From NCBI GenBank assembly GCA_039720395.1, contig CM077821.1:40608792-40672791 (forward strand): a stretch of DNA of 64,000 bases, written 5' to 3'. This stretch comes from Liquidambar formosana (lineage: Eukaryota > Streptophyta > Magnoliopsida > Saxifragales > Altingiaceae). The notes below the pieces were generated by a model. The model was not told the DNA's origin. It did not search any database and saw nothing but the letters and a program-made list of their open reading frames with translations. Positions 57,251 through 64,000 of the stretch are shown here, one piece after another (the first letter of the stretch is position 1; each line of letters starts with the position of its first letter). The translations under genes and the position numbers were made by a program.

Positions 57251-58266
57251 TTAAGCTAGGTATCACCCCATATATATAATATAATATATTCAAATATGAC
57301 TGCATGGGGAAAAATGGCTCAGACCATAGAGTTGAAATAAAAAATAAAAAAAATAAATTCTCATATATGTGTTAGTGCGCCAAGCTCTCAATCATAACTC
57401 TAGGGCTGCTGAACAATCGATCGAGCTCTTGAACAACAAAACGGAAGGATATGTACCTTGGAACTCGAATTAATTTGCATCACTTCTTCACACAATTTTT
57501 TATAACAAGATAAATCGCTACTTTTTCATTAATATATAGCTTCAAAAAATATAAAAATAAAAACCTAGATAAATTTCTTTTAACGCTAAGGTTCTAACAA
57601 TGGACTGGGTAGGAAAGTCTTTTCAAATTTTTTTCGGAAAATATACCGAAACTAAAAATAAAATAAAAGAATAGATTGCCTAGCTAGAAGCATAGCGCAT
57701 ACCATATATTAATCTTTGAAATTAACACATTTAATGGTGGAGGATATCACATAAGACATAGATTAGGGCAAATACTAGGTCATCAAATGTTATTTTTAAA
57801 TCTACATAAATTTTATTATTATAATTAATATTTTCCGTCTAGAAATAGGTATGGACTAGTTGGAGTGTTTGAAAAAATTCCAATCAAACTTAAACTTGGT
57901 TGACATCAAACTATATAACTAGCTAGTTGAGGTTCAGTATTAATGGAGAGAATGGTCCCATTAACATTAATTTTGTGCAGTAACGACTAATATTTTGTTG
58001 AAATTTGGAACAAGTCACACTTACTTTCGGCGAGTTGCCAATTCAAGTTAAGAACATGGATTGGAAGGTAGGCCCTCTGAGGTTGTGATTTGGTGTCGGC
58101 GAGTAATGCATGTTTTCGGAGCCATGACTTTCTAAACAATCAAAGATCAAAGAAAGAGATGACAAAGGACCCAACAATTGCCAACAACCATAATTAAGGT
58201 CATCAAAGAGCAGGGGCGGAGCCAGGATTTGAAATTGCCTGAGTTAGGTAAAAAGCTCAAAAACAT

Positions 58267-58269
<3 letters not shown>

Positions 58270-58311
<42 letters not shown>
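58270..58311. repeat. (TA)n microsatellite
   Basis: About 20 TA dinucleotides, present only in unit 1 of the array. Confidence 0.9.
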
Positions 58312-58317
<6 letters not shown>

Positions 58318-58998
58318 TAGTAGTTTTTATGTATTCATGCACTTTTGTCTAAACTCTCAATCATCATTAAGTGCCTTTTGGGATAGTTTCTCAAAGTGGT
58401 TTTGAGCTTCAAATTTCCCTTTGGTATGTTTTACCAAATTTGGGACTTTTGAAGCCATTCCGCGTAACAAAAACGTGTGGTCCGGTCTTGAGGATAAAAG
58501 AAAAGTGTGAAGTTTCTTTCTTAAATATTATTTTTGGTAATATATGAGGAAAGTATGGGGGGTGGCTTTGATTGAAGTATAAAATCAAATGATCATGGCC
58601 GCTAGAATTTTTTAATGTTATGCGTCCATCAATTTATTGTTTTTCTTATTGATATGATTTAATATATCATAAGCCAATGACGGTCCTCCATGGAATTTTC
58701 TTTTTTTTTTTTAGTCAGCAAAAAAATTTATTAAATTACAGGGAACGGGTCCTCCATGGATGAACAAACATGATAATGGTGTCGTTTAAAAGTCACAAAT
58801 CTCAGCATCAACACTCATAATTAATATTGACGAACAAGTTATAAAGCCATTGTCAAATGTTAATTACGTTGTCCTGGCTCGGGCCTGGGGTTGAAATGTT
58901 GAATATTCAAATCATTAAAGCACTTGATAGGTCAACCCAATTATCATTATTTCTTAGTCAAACTTTGGCTTCAAAAATATGTTTCACAAGTTGCCACC

Positions 58999-59116
58999 TA
59001 GGCGTGCAAAGTCGGTCCCGAATTGTCATCCACAACAACAATTCAGGACGTATAGTACCGATTTGGTGACAATTTGGGATGTATTGTACCGATTTATGGA
59101 CCAATTTGCACCCCTA
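58999..59116. mobile_element. 118-bp hAT-type MITE with empty site in the paralogue
   Basis: Ends TAGGCGTGCAAA and TTTGCACCCCTA, flanked by TTGCCACC on both sides (58991-58998 and 59117-59124). Unit 2 of the array has a single TTGCCACC at 61423-61430 and no insertion. Confidence 0.92.
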
Positions 59117-60168
59117 TTGCCACCTTAAGAAAAATTGGAAAAAAAAAAATAATAATAATCCTAAACATACCATATGAGTTCAATAACTTCTCTTTTTAGT
59201 TGAGGTAGTAATTGTAAATTAGAAATCAATAAAAATTAATGTCAAATTAGAAAAGATTAAGATATTTTTTGAAAATAATAATAATAATAATAATCTAAGC
59301 GTAAAGAAAGATTTTGAAGTCTAGCTATATCAACCTATGTCGTATCTTAAATTTTCAAAATTTGCTGCGTCCGTATGTCCATGTCGTCCTGTGTCGCGTG
59401 TTTCTTAGGTCTCGTGCAACTAATTTTCTGCTTATTGTGTGCGGCAGTGTGATTAATGCATGTCAATTGTCAAACATTGCTCTACCTCTAAATTTCATGA
59501 TACCGTGCTTAATTGGTTTCTCCTATGTTTTCTATGGCCCAAGATATCGACCGGTCTTTGAATCTTTTCCTTTGAATTTCGGTGAATCTTTGTGTGTAGT
59601 TATGTAATTTCCTTAATTAATAGGGTAATATTGCTGCTTTGGTTTCTCTATGATTTTCTATTATTAGTCACCAAAAAGAATAATGTGTCTCATCATTAAT
59701 TTTGCCATTATTTTGTTATTATCCGAGGTGGCCAATGATGTGGTACCACCACGTTAACACAGATACCATATTGGTGAATCGTTACTTCACTATCCAACTC
59801 AGCAGCCATATATGTTATTAAGCTAATCATATGTACTTTCAACCACGTAAATGGATCCAATAAGGGATCTCATACACTCAAATGATGTAGGCCTATGTCG
59901 ATCCCTCCCTTACAGGGGCAAACCCCACGTGAGCGTACAGGATCCGTCACGGGATGAACTTAATTATAACATCTCTAATGGGTTTCCTTTATACTCTTTC
60001 TTTATTTATTTTTTTCCTTTTGTCCTATTTTGAAAAGAAGAGTGACGTTTTTAAAATAGGAAGCCCCTCATTCAAGTGAGAACTCCAATAGCGGTCCGTG
60101 ATTCCCTATATTTTTACTATTTAAACCAACTATCAAATTTTTAAATGTAACATATTGGGTTTTGTTTA

Positions 60169-60522
60169 GGTAAATTGTAAAAAAAACCCTTAAAATATAG
60201 AGGATCAACAGATAACCTCTTATATTTTAATTTTATCAATATGCCTTTCTTATGTTTTAATTTTTAGCAATGTGCCTCACCATCACTTGTCATTAATGAA
60301 AATTAACGAAAATTAGTCATGTGACTACGTACAGTGATACCATTAACAAACCCGTGTTGCCTAAAATTGTTAGAACCCTTGCCAAAATCATGTCTAATTA
60401 GATGACCATCGATGATTGGTTTTGTCTTCCAATTGAACTAGAGGTATATTGACAAAATTAAAACATAAGGGAGTTATCTGCTAACCTTCTCATACTTCAC
60501 GGGGGTTTTCAGCAATTTACCC
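60169..60522. mobile_element. MITE with about 80-bp TIRs, unit 1 only
   Basis: The left end starts GGTAAATTGTAAAAAAAACC. The right end, complemented, starts GGGTAAATTGCTGAAAACCC; complementarity continues to TTTTAATTTTATCAATATGCC. Absent from the equivalent place in unit 2 (about 62030-62050). Confidence 0.82.
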
Positions 60523-63500
60523 TTTTTTCTACTCAAGAGAAAAAATGACACTTTATATTCAAGTTTAATATAAACTTAAAATAAGGAGCTTCATTTTCAA
60601 AGTGATGGCTCCCTAAATTTCAACAGTTAGGTGTTAATTACTAAAAATTTCTATCGTAAGATTAATTTTTTTCTTATCATACTATTGAAATTTCCCCTTG
60701 AAATTAAACCCCGGGTACGTAAATTTCAAGACAAGGTAAAACCATTATTTTTATTGGGAGGGTACTAGGCTACTACCAGCGGATTAGTTGAGGGACATTT
60801 ACCAAAACCAAAAATAAATAAGAACCCTGCAGCCTAGAAGCATAGTGCATGCAATTGATCATTGAAATTAGCATGGTCAATGGTGAAGAATGTCGATCAC
60901 AGGGATACATTTGTATGAGGAAAGTAATTGATAAAAACGCGTGGTCCTCGAGGATAAACGAAAAGTATGAAAGTTTCTTTCTTAAATATTATTTTTGGTA
61001 ATATGTGAGGAAAGTATGTGGGGTGGCTTTGATTGAAGTATAAAATCAAATGATCATGGCCGCAAGAATTTTTTAATGTTTTGCGTCCATCAATTTATTG
61101 TTTTTCTTATCGATATGATTTAATATATCTTAAGCCAATGACGGTCCTTCACGCGTTTTTTTTTTTTTTTTTTTTTCTTTTGAGCAAAAAAAATAAATAA
61201 ATAAAATTATAGGGAATGGGTTCCCCATGGATGAACAAACATGCATGATAATACTTTTGAAAGTCACAAATCTCAGCATCAACGCTTACAATTAATAATG
61301 ATAACCTAGCTCAGGCTTGGGGTTGAAACGTTGAATATTCAAATCATTGGAGCACTTGATAGATCAACCCAATTATCATTATTTCTTAGTCAAACTTTGA
61401 CTTCAAAAATATGTTTCACAAGTTGCCACCCTAAGAAAAATTGGGACCAAAAAAAAAAAAAAAAAAAAACCCTAGACATACCGTAGGCTACTAATGCTGC
61501 TTTGTTTATGCATAGTTCTCACACTGCTCCTTTTAAACACTCAAAGGGCCTTCATAAGATTTTCTGTTGGTCACCAAAAAGAAAAATGTGTCTCATCATT
61601 AATTTTACCATTATTTTGTAATTATACGAGGTGGCAAATGATGTGGTACCACCATCTTAACACAAATACCATATTGGTGGAACATGACAACAGTCGTTAG
61701 CTCACTATCCAACTCAGCAGCCATGTAAGTTATTAAGCTAATTATATGTATTTTTGAAAATCAATTATAAATGGATCCTGTAAGAGATCTAATACACTTA
61801 AATGATGTAGTCGGGCCTATGTTGATCCCTCACTCACATGGGCAAACCCCATGTGAGCGTACAAGATCCCTCACGGGATCGACTTATTTTAACATCTCTA
61901 ATGGATTTCCTATATATTCTTTCTTTAGTTTTATTTTTATTTTTCCTATTTTGAAAAGAAAAATAACCTTCTTTAATTAGGAAGTTCCTTGTTCAAGTGA
62001 GGACTCCAATAGCGGTCCCTAATTCCCTATTTTTTTATTTTTTATTTTTTCAAGAGAAAAAGGGACACTTTATATTCAAGTTTAATATAAACTTAAAATA
62101 AGGAGCTTCATTTTCAAAGTGAAGGCTCCCTAAATTTCAACAGTTAATTAGGTGTTAATTACCAAAAATTTCTGTCATAAGATTAATTGTTTCCTTATCA
62201 TACTATTGAAATTTCCCCTTGAAATTAAACCCAGGGTAAATTTCAAGACAAGGTAAAACCATTAGTTTTATTGACTAGTTAAGGGTAATTTACCAAAACC
62301 AAAGATAAATAAGAAACCTGCCAAGAAGCATAGTCCATACAATTGATCATTGGAATTAGCATGGTCAATGGTGAAGAATGTCAGAAATTAAGATACATTT
62401 TAAGTTCTAATACTAGGTCATGTAACTAGCCAAAGTTTTGAAAAAAATTCGAATTGATTTTGAACTTGGCTGAAATCAGAGTAGCTTGTTGAGGTTTGGT
62501 ACAATGGAGAAAATGGTCCCATTAACATTTTCAGTCAGAATGACTGTTATTTTGTTGAAATGTTTTTTTGTTTGATTAACTCCTTAATGACGAGATTTTG
62601 GGTCAAAGATTAAGGCACGTTTTTTGGAGCCACGACTTTCGAATTAATAATCAAAGAAAGAGATGAATAGATGATTGAGAGATATGTGCAACAACCATCC
62701 ATTAAGCTCACCAGATTGATTGGTGGGCTTTTTAAGTAATCTCGACCAAATTAAGATGTCAGGAGTTGAAGCCAGGCTGCTATGATGGGATAGGTTAAGG
62801 ATACATCTAAAAGGATTATGATTTCTCGACATTGAAAGTTCAAGCCTCCTAAGATAGAATTGGTTAAGTATGTTCCAAGAATCATAATCTTTTGAAGTTC
62901 TTCCATGGAATAAACACATGTGCGGTCCTCAAGAGTGAAAAAAAAAAAAAAAAAAGGTATGAGGGGTTTTTGTTTTTTGTAATGAGAATGTATGAGTGTG
63001 GTTTAATCGAATCAAATGAGTGATGGGGGATAGAATTTTATGTAGTTTATACGTCTATGAATTTGTTTATTATTGTTTTTTTTTTTCCTCAAATACTCCG
63101 TATATAATTAAATTTAATTTTTTTTAAGCCAATGACGGTCCTCCACCGTTGAATTTACACACACAATAAGTTTCTTTTGAAAGTGACAACATTAATAATT
63201 ATAAAGCCATTGTGCATTGCCAAATGTTTTGTTCTAGCTCGAGCTTGGACTTGAATATTCATATCATTAGAGCACCACATACCGTCAACACAATCACCGT
63301 TGTTTCTAGGTCAAACTTTGGATGATCTAGAAGTTGCCATATTTTACCTCCCGAAGAAAAAAATAAATAAATAAATAAAAACAACTAAAAATGTAATGAG
63401 CTCACTCTCCTTTTTCTTATTGGCTAACACGATAATAATAAATTAAAAATGAATGAAAATTTGAATTCTTTCCATTTTCAATTCTTAAATTCAAAGTTGG

Positions 63501-63629
63501 CGAATGCATGAATTTGGTAAATTTATATAGTTTACTTAATAAATGTGTATTTGTACATGTATATGCAAATTAATGCTGAAACCACAACGTAGCCAGTAGG
63601 GGTGTACAGAGAAACAATGCACTGATAAA

Positions 63630-63670
63630 TGGGCCAGTATGGCCCAGCATCTGTTTGGATTAGAAACCCT
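63630..63670 (+). promoter_or_regulatory. Site II / telo-box promoter cluster
   Basis: TGGGCC at 63630, GGCCCA at 63641 and a telo-box AAACCCT at 63664 lie within 41 bases. This combination is typical of plant housekeeping promoters bound by TCP-class factors. A GA-rich leader follows (63742-63782). Confidence 0.5.
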
Positions 63671-63800
63671 CGCCACTCCAACACTTCTGCACGAGAGGGA
63701 GAGAGGCCTGACAATTTTTCTGGGGCCTGTTCCAGCCCACTTGACTACAAGAGAGAGAAAGAGAGAGGGAGAGAGAGAGAGCTCTTTACTCGAATGTGAA

Positions 63801-63829
63801 ATGACTAGCGAGGAGGATGACGAGAGAAG
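63801..63829 (+). CDS. Possible first coding exon of a gene leaving the window
   Basis: ATG at 63801 opens MTSEEDDER and is followed at 63830 by GTATGG, a good plant splice donor, then AT-rich intron-like sequence to the window end. It lies 130 bases after the promoter cluster. The protein is not identifiable from nine residues. The longer open frame through 63639-63977 crosses the putative donor and is less likely. Confidence 0.3.
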
Positions 63830-64000
63830 GTATGGATTTTTAACTTCTTCATATATAATTAATATACACACATATATGTATTTATATACTTGTTTGTATG
63901 TGAAAATGTTCCTACCCTTTACTGTGATCCAATTTTCTAATTTGCTTGATTTTGGACTTCAATTTTGCCTACTTTGAGTTCCCAAATATACCTTCCTTTT

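Larger units (their letters stand above)
57672..63340 (+). repeat. Diverged tandem array of three non-coding units
   Basis: Units start near 57672, 60831 and 62326, at the shared words AGAAGCATAG...CATA. The shared order of blocks is: AATGGTGAAGAATGTC, the AAATGGTCCCATTAACATT block (units 1 and 3), TTTCTTTCTTAAATATTATTTTTGG, AAAATCAAATGATCATGGCCGC, GCCAATGACGGTCCT, GTCAAACTTTG, then GGTACCACCA and TCCAATAGCGGTCC (units 1 and 2). No conserved open frame is seen. Confidence 0.8.

Overview
This is plant nuclear DNA, most likely from a eudicot. It is AT-rich and intron/TATA style, with Stowaway, hAT and Mutator-type miniature elements, Ty3/gypsy-like solo LTRs and a Helitron. Only two intact protein genes are convincing: a B3-domain (DUF313-type) protein at 2957-4084 (+) and a plant U-box/ARM E3 ubiquitin ligase (PUB22/23/24-like) at 52424-53644 (-). 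A possible promoter and first exon of a further gene sit at 63.6-63.83 kb. I saw no rRNA, tRNA or CRISPR array.

Layout. (1) 1-2.77 kb: intergenic, with a 669-bp hAT-type element bounded by an exact 8-bp target duplication. (2) 2776-28594 (D1) and 30745-47930 (D2): two direct copies of one segment of about 17 kb, only a few differences per 100 bases by eye. Each holds, left to right, the B3 gene, a set of truncated minus-strand gene fragments (hAT transposase C-terminus, WNK kinase, sirohydrochlorin ferrochelatase, a U-box gene), a Helitron carrying a Mutator-like TIR element, and a hAT element. D1 is longer because it also contains two solo LTRs (10713-13500 and 16909-19024), a Stowaway MITE (4902-5161) and a 3.9-kb tandem duplication. 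D2 preserves the empty sites for all three insertions. D2 has its own 140-bp triplication, and its B3 gene has a premature stop and a frameshifted C-terminus. (3) 28.6-30.74 kb: spacer with a hairpin MITE, a foldback element and a G-rich tract. (4) 47.9-52.4 kb: intergenic, with a hAT element and two short tandem duplications. (5) 52.4-57.5 kb: the intact U-box gene plus flank. This is an older paralogue of the right half of D1/D2 and holds a Helitron-free version of the Helitron insertion site. (6) 57.67-63.34 kb: three diverged tandem copies of a non-coding unit (a fourth partial copy at 48.84-49.2 kb), with MITEs that are present in one copy and absent from another.

The window is best read as a duplicated locus whose paired copies record the order of transposon insertions. 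The Helitron and its Mutator-like cargo are older than the D1/D2 duplication. The LTRs and Stowaway element came after it, or were never in the D2 lineage. The minus-strand gene fragments are the most unusual content: 5' parts of unrelated genes set in the same orientation, resembling transposon-mediated gene capture. Coding calls are from motif recognition only; no database search was possible.
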